Of a stretch of 64,000 nt of DNA, positions 9,212-18,334 are shown in pieces. The stretch lies in contig NZ_CANPWG010000046.1 in assembly GCF_947581915.1 (NCBI RefSeq), positions 1-64,000 of the forward strand. The letters run 5' to 3'. The number at the start of each line of letters is the position of its first letter. Position 1 is the first letter of the stretch. The stretch is from Candidatus Palauibacter scopulicola (GTDB lineage: Bacteria > Gemmatimonadota > Gemmatimonadetes > Palauibacterales > Palauibacteraceae). Below the pieces are notes generated by a model. It did no database searches. It had not been told where the DNA came from and saw nothing but the letters and a program-made list of their open reading frames with translations. The position numbers and the translations under genes are program-made.

Positions 9212-10221
9212 GGCATGGCGGCCTGGGCGCGGACCCACTCGACGGCTTCGCGGTGGGTACCGAACCAGACGCCCGGCTTCGAGCGCATGTGCTCGATGAG
9301 TTCGCGCAGGATCACGATCCGTGAGCGGTGGCCGATGTAGTGCGGGTGCATGGTGAGGAGGAACATCGTCCCTTCCTCCCAGGCCACGTCGAACTCGTCC
9401 TTGTACACCTCCAGCACCTCGCGCGGGTTGGAGTAGCGGTCGCCGAGGGGGTTGAAGAGCGGTGCGTCGTCCAGGATCCAGTCCACGGGGAGTTCGACGA
9501 GTCCCGTGGGCTCGCCGTTCTGGTTGATCTCGTAGGGACGGTCGTCCGCCATGAGCGAGGAGTCGTACAGGAAGTCCATCTCCAGCAGGAGGTCGAGCGT
9601 CGAGTCGCTGAAGTTCCACGACGGCGCGCGGTAGCCGACCGGGCGTTCGCCCGTGAGTTCCGTCAGGCGATCGATGGCCATGCGCAGCAGGCGCTCCTCC
9701 TCATCGCGCGGGAGCGTGGCGTTGCGCTCGTGGATCCAGCCGTGGACGCCGATCTCGTGGCGGCCCGACGCCTGGATCATGTCGACCTGGTGCGGCGCCA
9801 GGCTGAAGCTGAGGGCGGGCCCGAAGAACGAGGCGGCGATCCCGTACTCGTCGAGCAGGTCGATGATGCGGCCGAGGGCGACGCGCGAGCCGTATTCTCC
9901 CTGCGAGAGGCCGCCCACGTTGGTGTCGCCGTTCCGCAGCCAGACCGTCTCGTTGTCGACGTCGAACGAGAGCAGCACGGCCACCCGGCCACCGTCCGGC
10001 CACGAATCGGGGTTGAGGTCGCGCCCGGCGCGCACCCGGTTGACGGCCTCGAACACGCGCGCCTCGGACCAGCGCCACGGCGGGTCGTCCGCCTCCTGGA
10101 CTGCGTGGGCCGTGGCTGGAAGCGCTACAGCCGCCGCCGCCGGAATCGCCACCGCCGCCGTCGCGCCGCAAAGGACGGCTGCGAGTCCGCGAGAGATCGA
10201 AGATCGTGTCGGGCCGGTCAT
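9208..10221 (-). CDS. Exported polysaccharide deacetylase family (NodB homology)
   Basis: 337 residues with an N-terminal signal peptide ending around ATAHA. The NodB-homology motifs are in order: LLSFDVDNE (catalytic Asp and metal-binding Asp), HGWIHER (metal His pair region), YRAPSWNFS, and the closing TMHPHYIGHRSR. It probably removes an acetyl or formyl group from a polysaccharide or a small amide (the family also includes allantoinase-like PuuE and PgdA-type enzymes) in the periplasm. Its substrate cannot be fixed. The 168-bp gap to divergent pckA should hold both promoters. Confidence 0.88.
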   Translation of the reverse strand: MTGPTRSSISRGLAAVLCGATAAVAIPAAAAVALPATAHAVQEADDPPWRWSEARVFEAVNRVRAGRDLNPDSWPDGGRVAVLLSFDVDNETVWLRNGDTNVGGLSQGEYGSRVALGRIIDLLDEYGIAASFFGPALSFSLAPHQVDMIQASGRHEIGVHGWIHERNATLPRDEEERLLRMAIDRLTELTGERPVGYRAPSWNFSDSTLDLLLEMDFLYDSSLMADDRPYEINQNGEPTGLVELPVDWILDDAPLFNPLGDRYSNPREVLEVYKDEFDVAWEEGTMFLLTMHPHYIGHRSRIVILRELIEHMRSKPGVWFGTHREAVEWVRAQAAMP

Positions 10222-10389
10222 GAGGGTTCCCCCGTTTCAGTAGTCATCTCAAGTCCGAAGGCTTATTTTAACAGATTGCTCGTGAATCGGACGGTCGGCG
10301 CCGATTCCGTTCGGCGCTGAGATCTGTCCCCGATTCGTGGGCTCGTCGCCGTGGTGTCGGCCCTCCCCTGATTATGGCGACGATGACAC

Positions 10390-11997
10390 ATGACGACTAC
10401 GACGGCCGAGATCGGCACCATGGACCTCAGCGCGCACGGGATCACCGTCACCCGCATAAAACGTAATCCCCCCGTGGGGGACATCTACGCCGACGCCTTG
10501 AGCGGACGCGAACCCGGCGCGGTCCAGGCGGCGAACGGAGCCCTCGTGGCGTTCTCCGGCGCCAAGACCGGTCGTTCGCCGAACGACAAGCACGTGGTGA
10601 GCGATCCGGAGACCGAGCGGGACGTCTGGTGGGGTCCGGTCAACTTCCTCCTCGAGCGCGAGAGCTTCCGCCGGAATCGTGAACGCGCCCGGGCTTTCCT
10701 GAACGCGCAGGATCTCCTCTACGTGATCGACGGCTTCGCGGGCTGGGACCCGGAGTACCGCCTCAACGTCCGGATCATCTGCAACCGCCCGTATCACGCC
10801 CTCTTCATGCACAACATGCTCATCCGCCCCACGCCCGCGGAGCTGGCGGAGTTCGGCGAGCCCGATTTCGTCGTCTACAACGCGGGCCAGGAGGCGGCGG
10901 ACCCGTCGGTGGAGGGCGTCACCTCGCCGACGAGCGTCGATCTCTCCTTCGCGGACAACGAGGCCTGCATCCTCGGGACCGAGTACGCGGGGGAGATGAA
11001 GAAGGGCGTGTTCACGATCATGAACTACCTCATGCCGAAGCGGGACGTGCTCTCGATGCACTGCTCGGCGACGACCGACCCGGCGACCGGGGCTTCGTCG
11101 CTCCTCTTCGGCCTCTCGGGGACGGGGAAGACGACGCTCTCGGCGGACCCGAACCGGCGGCTCATCGGCGACGACGAGCACTGCTGGACCGATTCGGGGA
11201 TCTTCAACATCGAGGGCGGCTGCTACGCGAAGACGATCGACCTCTCCGAGGAGAAGGAGCCCGACATCTACCGGGCGCTGCGCTACGGCGCGGTGCTGGA
11301 GAACGTCGTGCTGCGGGACGATGGAAGCGTGGACTGGTCGGATTCGTCGATCACGCAGAACACGCGCGGAAGCTACCCGATCGAGTTCATCGACAACGCG
11401 CAGGTGCCGTGCGTGGCGGGCCACCCGACGGACGTGATCTTCCTGACGGCGGACGCGTTCGGCGTGCTGCCGCCGGTGAGCCGGTTGACGCCCGAGCAGG
11501 CCATGTACCACTTCATCAGCGGGTATACGGCGAAGGTCGCGGGCACGGAGGTCGGCGTGACCGACCCGGTGGCGACGTTCTCGCCCTGCTTCGGGGGTCC
11601 GTTCCTGGTGTGGCACCCGGCGAAGTACGCGCGCCTGCTCGCGGACCGGATGGACGAGCACGGCGTGAAGGTGTGGCTCGTGAACACGGGCTGGAGCGGC
11701 GGGCCGTTCGGCATCGGCGCGCGCATCGATCTGCCGCACACGCGCCGGATGGTGGACGCGATCCACGCGGGCGAACTCGGCAACGCGCCGACGGAGCCGG
11801 ACGCGGTGTTCGGGGTCCACGTCGTGACGGAGGTGCCGGGCGTGCCCGGCGAGATCCTGCGGCCGCGCGCGACGTGGCCGGATCCCGCGGCGTACGATGA
11901 GAAGGCCGCGCACCTGGCTCGGCTCTTCAGGGAGAACTTCAGGGAATACGAGGACGACTGTCCGCCGGAGGTGTGTGCGGCGGGCCCCGTGATCTAG
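10390..11997 (+). CDS. pckA: Phosphoenolpyruvate carboxykinase (ATP)
   Basis: 535 residues, the expected length. The ATP-dependent class is indicated by the P-loop GLSGTGKTTLS near residue 240, the substrate region GAKTGRSPNDK at the N-terminus, the metal/ATP-binding block IGDDEHCWTD, and the C-terminal LVNTGWSGGPFGIGAR. It converts oxaloacetate and ATP to phosphoenolpyruvate, CO2 and ADP at the start of gluconeogenesis. That fits a cell living largely on peptides and organic acids, as suggested by the many peptidases and the symporters nearby. Confidence 0.97.
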   Translation: MTTTTAEIGTMDLSAHGITVTRIKRNPPVGDIYADALSGREPGAVQAANGALVAFSGAKTGRSPNDKHVVSDPETERDVWWGPVNFLLERESFRRNRERARAFLNAQDLLYVIDGFAGWDPEYRLNVRIICNRPYHALFMHNMLIRPTPAELAEFGEPDFVVYNAGQEAADPSVEGVTSPTSVDLSFADNEACILGTEYAGEMKKGVFTIMNYLMPKRDVLSMHCSATTDPATGASSLLFGLSGTGKTTLSADPNRRLIGDDEHCWTDSGIFNIEGGCYAKTIDLSEEKEPDIYRALRYGAVLENVVLRDDGSVDWSDSSITQNTRGSYPIEFIDNAQVPCVAGHPTDVIFLTADAFGVLPPVSRLTPEQAMYHFISGYTAKVAGTEVGVTDPVATFSPCFGGPFLVWHPAKYARLLADRMDEHGVKVWLVNTGWSGGPFGIGARIDLPHTRRMVDAIHAGELGNAPTEPDAVFGVHVVTEVPGVPGEILRPRATWPDPAAYDEKAAHLARLFRENFREYEDDCPPEVCAAGPVI

Positions 11998-12010
11998 AGG
12001 AGGAAGCCCG

Positions 12011-13654
12011 ATGCGGCGACGCAATCTGATGTTGGCGGTGGGTCTGGCGGCGATGGTGGCCGGGTGTACGAGCGGACAGCGCGACGCGCCTCGGATGGCG
12101 GGCGCCGCCATGGGGGGCATGGGCGCCGCGGCCGCGGCGGGCAACGGCGACGGGAACTCGACTCCGCTGTACGGAAATCTGGGGCCGCACAACCGGCCGA
12201 TCACCACGCAGTCGGAGAAGGCGCAGGCCTACTTCGACGAGGGTTTGCTCTTCATGTACGCCTTCGGCACCTCGATCGCCGAGGAGTCGTTCCGCGCCTC
12301 GCAGGCGGAGGACCCGGAGTGCGCCTCGTGCTACTGGGGCGAGGCGTGGTCGCTGGCGCCGTACCTGAACGGCGGCATGTCCCCCGGCAACGAACGCTCG
12401 GCCCACGCCGCCATGCAGAAGGCGCAGGAGCACAAGGCGAGCGCGACCGAGGTCGAGCGGGCGCTGATCGACGCCTTCGCCGTGCGCTTCGAGGCCGACC
12501 CGGAGCGCTCCCGGCGCCGCATGCTCGACACGCTGTACGCGCGCGAGATGGACAAGGTCGCGGCGCGCTACCCCGATGACCTGGATGTGCTCACGCTGCA
12601 GGCCGAGGCCTGGATGCTGCTGCGCCCCCGGCGCGGGGATGTGGATCTCGAGGCGAAGGACGTGAAGAAGATCCGCCCCATCCTCGAGACCGTCCTGGCG
12701 CGGGACATCCGCCACCCCGGCGCCTGCCACCTCTACATCCACCTCGTGGAGGCCTCCGAGGATCCCGGCCTCGCCGAGGCGTGCTCGGACCACCTCGGAG
12801 ACCAGATCGCGGTGAGCCACATCCACCACATGCCGACGCACATCTACATGAACATCGGCCGCTGGGGCGACGCGGTGCGCGGCAACCAGCAGGCGTGGCA
12901 CGCGGACCAGAAGGCCGCGCACGGCGGCCCTCCCGGCGTCTATCCCTCGCACAACCTGCACATGCTGCTCAACGCCGCCGTGATGGACGGCCAGAGCGCC
13001 GTCGCGATTCAGGCGGCGAAGGATCTTTCCGGGCATCGCGGCCCGTGGGGAGCCTACATCCCGCTCACCTACGCCGCGTTCGGCCGCTGGAGCGAGATCC
13101 TGGCGGGTGACGGGCCGACGTCGGACGAGCCCATGGAACTCGTCGCGTGGAGCTTCTCGCGCGGCCTGGCCTACCTGCGGATGGGGCATGTCGACGTCGC
13201 GCAGGACCACTTGGATGAGATCGACAAAGCGCTCGAGGACGCCGATCCCTCCGCCACCTTCCGCTACAGCCCGCTCGCGGACGTCGTCGCGCTGCCGCGC
13301 TCGATCCTCGCCGGAGAGATCCTGAACGCGCAGGAGAAGGCGGACGAGGCCGTCGCGGAGCTGAAGCGCGGGATCGAGAAGGAGGACGGACTCATCTACT
13401 CCGAGCCGCGGGCGTGGCACATGCCCGTCCGCCATACGCTCGGCGCGATCCTGCTCGAAAACGACCGGGCGGCCGAGGCGGAGCAGGTGTACCGCGACGC
13501 GCTCGAGGATCTGCCCCATCAGGGCTGGGCGTACTTCGGGCTCATGCAGGCGCTCCATGCGCAGAAGAAGACGGCCCAGGCGCAGGAGGCGCGGCGGGAG
13601 TTCGACCGCTACTGGGTCCGCGCCGACACCTGGCTGCGCTCGTCGCGATTCTGA
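12011..13654 (+). CDS. TPR-repeat lipoprotein of unknown function
   Basis: 547 residues, starting 13 bp after pckA behind a strong AGGAGGAA ribosome-binding site. The signal peptide ends in MVAGCTS, a lipobox. The body is alpha-helical with TPR-like repeats, beginning with AQAYFDEGLLFMYAFG and a CASCYWGEAW block and closing with a repeat around AEAEQVYRDALEDLPHQGWA. Proteins of this shape are common exported hypotheticals in Gemmatimonadota and Bacteroidota, probably scaffolds for protein assembly. Tight spacing suggests co-transcription with pckA, though no metabolic link is evident. Confidence 0.8.
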   Translation: MRRRNLMLAVGLAAMVAGCTSGQRDAPRMAGAAMGGMGAAAAAGNGDGNSTPLYGNLGPHNRPITTQSEKAQAYFDEGLLFMYAFGTSIAEESFRASQAEDPECASCYWGEAWSLAPYLNGGMSPGNERSAHAAMQKAQEHKASATEVERALIDAFAVRFEADPERSRRRMLDTLYAREMDKVAARYPDDLDVLTLQAEAWMLLRPRRGDVDLEAKDVKKIRPILETVLARDIRHPGACHLYIHLVEASEDPGLAEACSDHLGDQIAVSHIHHMPTHIYMNIGRWGDAVRGNQQAWHADQKAAHGGPPGVYPSHNLHMLLNAAVMDGQSAVAIQAAKDLSGHRGPWGAYIPLTYAAFGRWSEILAGDGPTSDEPMELVAWSFSRGLAYLRMGHVDVAQDHLDEIDKALEDADPSATFRYSPLADVVALPRSILAGEILNAQEKADEAVAELKRGIEKEDGLIYSEPRAWHMPVRHTLGAILLENDRAAEAEQVYRDALEDLPHQGWAYFGLMQALHAQKKTAQAQEARREFDRYWVRADTWLRSSRF

Positions 13655-13680
13655 GGTCCGGCGTGCCGGGCCACGGTCCG

Positions 13681-14562
13681 ATGATCGACTTCTCGCCGCC
13701 CGAGAGTCCGTATCGGGTCAGCTACGATGGCGACTTCGACATCTCCCGGGCGGTGACGGCGCCACCGCCCGACGCGCCCCCCGTGCGCGAGATGAGAAAG
13801 GAACTGAAGCGCACGGTGCGCGAGATCTCGCGGCTCCAGCGGCGTCTCCACGCGTACCGTCACCACGCGCTGCTGCTGATCTTCCAGGCGATGGACGCGG
13901 CCGGGAAGGACTCGACGCTGCGGGCCGTGATGACGGGCGTGAACCCCGCCGGCTTCCGGATCAACGCCTTCGAGGCGCCCTCCAACGAGGAAGCCCGGCA
14001 CGACTTCCTGTGGCGCACGAACCGCCGGCTGCCGGAGAAGGGCCGCATCGGGATCTTCAACCGGAGCTACTACGAGGAAGTCCTCATCGTGCGGGTCCAT
14101 CCCGAGTTCCTCGACCGGCAGAAGCTCCCGCGGAAGCTGCCGATCATGGAGCGGTGCCGGGAGCGCTACGAGTCGATCCGCGATCACGAGTTGCACCAGG
14201 CGCGGAACGGGACCGTGATCATGAAGTTCTGGCTCAACATCTCGAAGGAAGAGCAGGCCCGCCGCTTCCTGCGCCGCATCGACCGTCCCGACAAGAACTG
14301 GAAGTTCAGCCGCGCCGACATCGAGGAACGGCAGCACTGGGACGACTACATGGCCGCCTACGAGGACGCGATCAACGCGACCGCCCGCCCGTGGGCGCCG
14401 TGGTACGCGATCCCCGCCGACTCGAAGCCCTGGATGCGCCTCCTCGTCGCCCGGCTGGTGCGCGACCAGCTCGCCACCCTCGACCTCACCCACCCCGCGC
14501 TCCCCGACGACGAACGCGCCGAACTCCAGGAATACCGCACCCACCTCACCGCCGAACTCTAA
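13681..14562 (+). CDS. ppk2: Polyphosphate kinase 2 family protein
   Basis: 293 residues. PPK2 hallmarks are all present: the Walker A-like FQAMDAAGKDSTL, the GFRINAFEAPS block, the lid and base-recognition motif FNRSYYEEVLIVRVHPE, and FWLNISKEEQARR with RIDRPDKNWKFS. The enzyme transfers phosphate between polyphosphate and nucleotides (mono- or diphosphates). Length and single-domain form fit class I or III PPK2; the exact donor/acceptor preference cannot be read by eye. No signal peptide. It sits 26 bp after the TPR gene on the same strand. Confidence 0.92.
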   Translation: MIDFSPPESPYRVSYDGDFDISRAVTAPPPDAPPVREMRKELKRTVREISRLQRRLHAYRHHALLLIFQAMDAAGKDSTLRAVMTGVNPAGFRINAFEAPSNEEARHDFLWRTNRRLPEKGRIGIFNRSYYEEVLIVRVHPEFLDRQKLPRKLPIMERCRERYESIRDHELHQARNGTVIMKFWLNISKEEQARRFLRRIDRPDKNWKFSRADIEERQHWDDYMAAYEDAINATARPWAPWYAIPADSKPWMRLLVARLVRDQLATLDLTHPALPDDERAELQEYRTHLTAEL

Positions 14563-14564
14563 TC

Positions 14565-15395
14565 GTGGTTCGCACTTACAGCCGCATGCCGGCCCGCCAT
14601 CGTGCGTTCCTCGAGCGCGCGTTGGCTGCGGTTCCCGCGATCGACGGCCTTGTCGGGCTGGCGGCGGGCGGGTCGTTCATCGCGGGCGAGATGGACGAGT
14701 TCTCGGATCTCGACCTCGTGCTGGCGGTGGAACCCGAGGCGTGGCCGGAGATCCTCGCCCGGCAGCAGGCGGTCGCCGCCCAGATCGATCCCTCGTTTCT
14801 GGCGGGCTTCACGGGGGAGCACGTGGGAGAGCCGCGCCTGCTCGTGTGCCTCTACGGCCCTCCCCTCCTGCACGTGGACCTGAAGTTCGTGTCGCTCGAC
14901 GACGTGCACGAACGGATCGAGGACCCGGTCATCCTGTGGGAGGCCGACGGCTGCCTGAGCGCCGCGTTCGCCCGCGCCGCCCCCCGTTACCCGGCCGCGA
15001 ACCCGGACTGGATCGAGGCGCGGTTCTGGATCTGGGCGCACTACCTCGCCGACAAGATCGAGCGCGGAGAGATCTTCGAGGCGCTGGACGGACTCACGTT
15101 GCTTCGGGCCGCCGTGCTGGGACCGCTGGCGTTCCTCGGAGCCGGCGTCGAGGCGACCGGCGTGCGTCGGATCGAGGACCGGCTCCCCGCCTTCGCGACC
15201 GATCTCGAACGGACCGTCGGAGGCGTCGACGCCGCGGCGTGCGTGGCCGCACTCGAGGCCGCGATCGAACTCTACACCGAGCTTCGAAAGGCTGTGGCAG
15301 CGGGGAGCGACGTCGAAGCGAGCGCTGTCGAACGCGAAGTCCGGGCGTACGTCGCGGGGCTTCCCGCCCGGCTGCGGTTACCCGGTCGAGCCTAG
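14565..15395 (+). CDS. Nucleotidyltransferase-fold protein
   Basis: About 276 residues from the GTG at 14565 (an ATG at 14586 is an alternative and loses seven residues). The N-terminal region has the Pol-beta-type signature GGSFIAGEMDEFSDLDLVLAV, where the GS and paired Asp residues bind nucleotide and metal. The rest is helical. It is likely a small-molecule nucleotidyltransferase (aminoglycoside-type) or an orphan MNT-like enzyme. It follows PPK2 by 2 bp and is probably co-transcribed. The convergent antitoxin gene ends 4 bp after its stop. Confidence 0.75.
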   Translation: MVRTYSRMPARHRAFLERALAAVPAIDGLVGLAAGGSFIAGEMDEFSDLDLVLAVEPEAWPEILARQQAVAAQIDPSFLAGFTGEHVGEPRLLVCLYGPPLLHVDLKFVSLDDVHERIEDPVILWEADGCLSAAFARAAPRYPAANPDWIEARFWIWAHYLADKIERGEIFEALDGLTLLRAAVLGPLAFLGAGVEATGVRRIEDRLPAFATDLERTVGGVDAAACVAALEAAIELYTELRKAVAAGSDVEASAVEREVRAYVAGLPARLRLPGRA

Positions 15396-15399
15396 GGCT

Positions 15400-15684
15400 T
15401 CAAGCGGGGGCCGGTATCCGCTCGACGTGGATCCGGTCGGCCCTCTTCATGGCCTGCGCAAGGTCGTAGGCCGACTGAAGGCGATACCAGGTCTCTGCCC
15501 CGCCTCCAAACGCCTTGTCCAAACGAATCGCCATTTCGGGAGAGATGCCCGAACGGCCGTTGACGAGTTCCGAAAGCTGCTTTCGGCTGACACCCAGCCT
15601 CCGCGCTGCCTCCGTCACGGTGAGCCCCAGGGGCTCCAGGAAATCGTGGCGCACGGACAAGCCCGGATGCGGCGGGTTCTTCAT
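15400..15684 (-). CDS. higA: Solitary HigA-family antitoxin (XRE DNA-binding)
   Basis: 94 residues from the ATG at 15684. It opens with the HigA signature [18 protein letters not shown], followed by the helix-turn-helix [20 protein letters not shown] and the family tail [20 protein letters not shown]. Normally higB lies immediately upstream; here there is no such gene, only a promoter-like region and the divergent metallo-beta-lactamase-fold gene. It is therefore an orphan antitoxin or a stand-alone repressor. A consensus-like promoter (15739-15767) gives a leader of about 48 nt. Confidence 0.88.
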   Translation of the reverse strand: MKNPPHPGLSVRHDFLEPLGLTVTEAARRLGVSRKQLSELVNGRSGISPEMAIRLDKAFGGGAETWYRLQSAYDLAQAMKRADRIHVERIPAPA

Positions 15685-15738
15685 CGGCACGTCAGGGCCT
15701 CCAAGCCTCGGTGGCGAAAGCCATGGATCATCGCATAG

Positions 15739-15767
15739 ACTGTAACGTGTTACGTAATAGGTGTCAA
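15739..15767 (-). promoter_or_regulatory. Promoter and operator of the solitary higA
   Basis: On the minus strand TTGACA (15762-15767) is followed after exactly 17 bp by TACAGT (15739-15744). The spacer holds the palindrome TTACGTAA and a further GTAAC/GTTAC pair, a natural operator for the HigA repressor. The spacing and hexamers are seen directly; activity and autorepression are inferred. Confidence 0.65.
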
Positions 15768-15866
15768 CATGCGTCACGGTAACCGGGCTCATCTCGTTGA
15801 GCGGCGACCGGGCCCCGTGGTATGATCGAAGGGAACCATCAACGTGCGATCAACAGGAGGCGGTCG

Positions 15867-16997
15867 GTGCGGAGCAAGCGTGTGACCCGGAGCGGTCTTC
15901 CTCGGAGGGGGCGCAGCGGGAGCGTCGTTTCGGCCGGCATCCTCGCGACGGCGTGGCTCTGTGGCGCGTGCGCTCCGGCGGATCCCGGGAGCGGCGGCGA
16001 AGATCGTGGAGCGGAGGGGGTTGGCTCCGCGGCGACGGAGGCGGTCCACTTCGCGTTCACGGAGGTCGTGCCGGGGGTCTACCACGCGCGCGGGGCGAGC
16101 GACCTCGTCGTGGGATCGAACGCCGGCGTGGTGGTGAACGAGGCGGACGTGCTCCTCGTCGATTCCCACATTTCCCCCGCGGCGGCGAGCGCCCTCATCG
16201 AGGATCTCCGCTCGATCACCGACAACCCCGTGCGCTACGCCGCGAACACGCACTGGCACTTCGACCACGCGCACGGCAACCAGGTGTATCCGCCCGAGGT
16301 CGAGATCATCAGCCACGAGGCGACCCGGGCGGCGATCGCGGCGGGACGCTCGAATTCGGGCCGCTCGTACGAACTCTTCGTGGGATCGATCCCCAGGCGG
16401 ATCGACCAGTTGGAGGCGACGCTCGACACGATGACGGACGCGGCGGCGCGCGCGGAGCTGGAGGCGACGCTCGAAGCGCAGCGGACCTACTACGCGCAGT
16501 TGCAGGAGGTCGTCCCCACGCCTCCCAACACGACGCTCTCGGAGCGGCTCACGCTCCATCGCGGCGGACGCGAGATCCAGTTCCACTTCTTCGGCCGCGC
16601 CCACACGGAAGGCGACGTCATCGTTTACCTCCCGGATGACCGCGTGATCATCACCGGAGACATGCTCACGGCCGGTCTCCCCTACATGGGCGACGGGTAC
16701 GTGAACGAGTGGGTCGAGACGCTCGACCGGCTGAAGGCGCTCGACTTCGACTGGATCATCCCCGGCCACGGCGAGCCGTACCGGGACCGGGAGCGGATCG
16801 ACCACCTGCAGGCCTACATGCGGGACCTGTGGGACCAGTCCGTCGCGCTCCACGGTCAGGGAGTGAGCGCCGAGGACGCGGCGGCGCGCATCGACCTTAC
16901 CGCCCACGCCGACAACTTCGGCGGGATCGCCAGCCCGGGCGCGAACCCGGTGGCGGTGCTGCGGATCTTCGAGCTGCTCGACGGCACCGTGAACTGA
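15867..16997 (+). CDS. Exported metallo-beta-lactamase-fold hydrolase
   Basis: 376 residues from a GTG at 15867, chosen because AGGAGG ends 6 bp upstream and the N-terminus then forms a signal peptide with lipobox LCGAC. The MBL-fold motif HWHFDHAHG provides the metal ligands; later ligands lie in GRAHTEGD, ITGDM and PGHGEP. The region between HxHxDH and GRAHTEGD carries an insertion with a helical segment. Proteins of this kind hydrolyse beta-lactams, lactones or other esters in the periplasm. Subclass B3 resistance enzymes are related, but no diagnostic substrate residues can be assigned. Confidence 0.86.
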   Translation: MRSKRVTRSGLPRRGRSGSVVSAGILATAWLCGACAPADPGSGGEDRGAEGVGSAATEAVHFAFTEVVPGVYHARGASDLVVGSNAGVVVNEADVLLVDSHISPAAASALIEDLRSITDNPVRYAANTHWHFDHAHGNQVYPPEVEIISHEATRAAIAAGRSNSGRSYELFVGSIPRRIDQLEATLDTMTDAAARAELEATLEAQRTYYAQLQEVVPTPPNTTLSERLTLHRGGREIQFHFFGRAHTEGDVIVYLPDDRVIITGDMLTAGLPYMGDGYVNEWVETLDRLKALDFDWIIPGHGEPYRDRERIDHLQAYMRDLWDQSVALHGQGVSAEDAAARIDLTAHADNFGGIASPGANPVAVLRIFELLDGTVN

Positions 16998-17012
16998 GAC
17001 GGGGCCGCGCGG

Positions 17013-17068
17013 ACGGAACCATGAAGACGGAACCATGAGGACCCAACCATAAGGACGGAACCAGAAAG
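17013..17068. repeat. Four tandem 14-bp repeats upstream of the epimerase gene
   Basis: Four contiguous units: ACGGAACCATGAAG, ACGGAACCATGAGG, ACCCAACCATAAGG and ACGGAACCAGAAAG. Units 1 and 2 differ at one base; 3 and 4 are more diverged. The array fills the gap between the MBL-fold gene and the ribosome-binding site of the next gene. The ATG within units 1 and 2 opens no long frame. Confidence 0.85.
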
Positions 17069-17078
17069 GGAGTTCACG

Positions 17079-18227
17079 ATGTCCACAGATTCAAACCGTC
17101 GCGATTTTCTGAAGGTCACGGCGGCGGCGGGCGCCGCCTTCGGGCTCGGCGTCCCCGGTGCGGCCCGCGCCCTCTCGCCTCGGCCGGCCGCGAAGCCGGC
17201 GCCCGCGGGCCAGGCCCGGACGCTGCTCATCCTGGGCGGGACCGGCTTCATCGGCCCCTACCAGGTGCGATCGGCGCTCGCTCAGGGGCTGGAAGTGACG
17301 ATCTTCAACCGCGGCAGCCGCCCCGGCATGTTCGAGGGCGTGGAGGAACTCGTCGGCGACCGGAACGGGGACTTCGAGTCGCTGCGCGGACGGACGTGGG
17401 ATGTCGTGATCGACAACTCGACGGCCCGTCCCGACTGGGTGACGAGCATCGGGGAGTTCCTGCGCGACTCGGTCGGGTACTTTTACTACGTCTCCTCTCG
17501 ATCCGCGTACGCGAGCCACTCCACCGTACCGATGACGTCCGCCGTGCCGTCGTACACGTACGAGACGGCCGGCGTGGACCGCGCGACCGCCGACATCACG
17601 CGCCTTCCCTACGGCCTCGCGAAGGCGGAGTCCGAGCGCGAGGCGATGCGGATCTTCCCCGACCGCTACGGGATCTTCAGGCCCGGCCTCATCATCGGAC
17701 CCGACGATCCTACAGACCGCTTCACGTACTGGCCGGTGCGGATCCACCGCGGCGGCGAGGTGCTGTCTCCCGGCGACGGGACGGACCCGGTGCAGATCAT
17801 CGACGTGCGCGATCTGGGCGACTTCATGGCGCTGTCCTCGGACCGCGGGCACACGGGCATCTTCAACCTCGTGGGTCCCGCCACGCCGCGGCCGATGTCC
17901 GAACTCCTGTACGGCATCCGCGCCGTGACGACCGCCGAGACGACGTTCACGTGGGTCCCGCGCGAGTTCCTCGCCGAGCGCGGCGTGCGGCCCTACGCCG
18001 AGATGCCGGTGTGGCGGCCGCCGACGCCGGGGTCGGAGGGGTTCGCGCGCTTCGACCTCTCCAACGAAGTCGCGCACGGGATGACGTTCCGCTCGCTGGC
18101 GGATACCACGCAGGCGACGCTGGACTTCCACTTCTCCCGTACGCCCGAGCGCCAGGCGGCGATGCGGCCGAGGCTCCCCGCGGAGCGGGAGGCGGAGATC
18201 CTGCGCGAGTGGCACGCGTCGCGCTGA
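17079..18227 (+). CDS. Tat-exported NAD-dependent epimerase/dehydratase-like protein
   Basis: 382 residues. The N-terminus has a twin-arginine signal, NRRDFLKVTAAAGAAFGLG, followed by an extended SDR domain with the nucleotide-binding LLILGGTGFIGPYQV at residues ~48-62 and the later segments VSSRSAY and RPGLIIGPDDPTDR. The family acts on nucleotide sugars or isoprenoid-like substrates with bound NAD(P). The Tat signal implies export folded, with its cofactor, which is unusual for this fold but recurs in exported oxidoreductases. It is likely cotranscribed with neither neighbour for certain; the 14-bp repeat array precedes its AAAGGGAG site. Confidence 0.85.
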   Translation: MSTDSNRRDFLKVTAAAGAAFGLGVPGAARALSPRPAAKPAPAGQARTLLILGGTGFIGPYQVRSALAQGLEVTIFNRGSRPGMFEGVEELVGDRNGDFESLRGRTWDVVIDNSTARPDWVTSIGEFLRDSVGYFYYVSSRSAYASHSTVPMTSAVPSYTYETAGVDRATADITRLPYGLAKAESEREAMRIFPDRYGIFRPGLIIGPDDPTDRFTYWPVRIHRGGEVLSPGDGTDPVQIIDVRDLGDFMALSSDRGHTGIFNLVGPATPRPMSELLYGIRAVTTAETTFTWVPREFLAERGVRPYAEMPVWRPPTPGSEGFARFDLSNEVAHGMTFRSLADTTQATLDFHFSRTPERQAAMRPRLPAEREAEILREWHASR

Positions 18228-18334
18228 CGGCGGGCCGCCGCGGGGGTCGCCCTTGCCGGCCCTCGTGACGGCGGCAACTGTGGTCGGCGTTCGCACGCAG
18301 GACGGTGCAGAGTGGTGAACTGGAAGGGCGGAAC

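Noticed and set aside
16240-16260. Calling the MBL-fold gene at 15.9 kb a true antibiotic resistance gene
   Set aside because: The HxHxDH motif is shared by many hydrolases; nothing in the sequence fixes a beta-lactam substrate.
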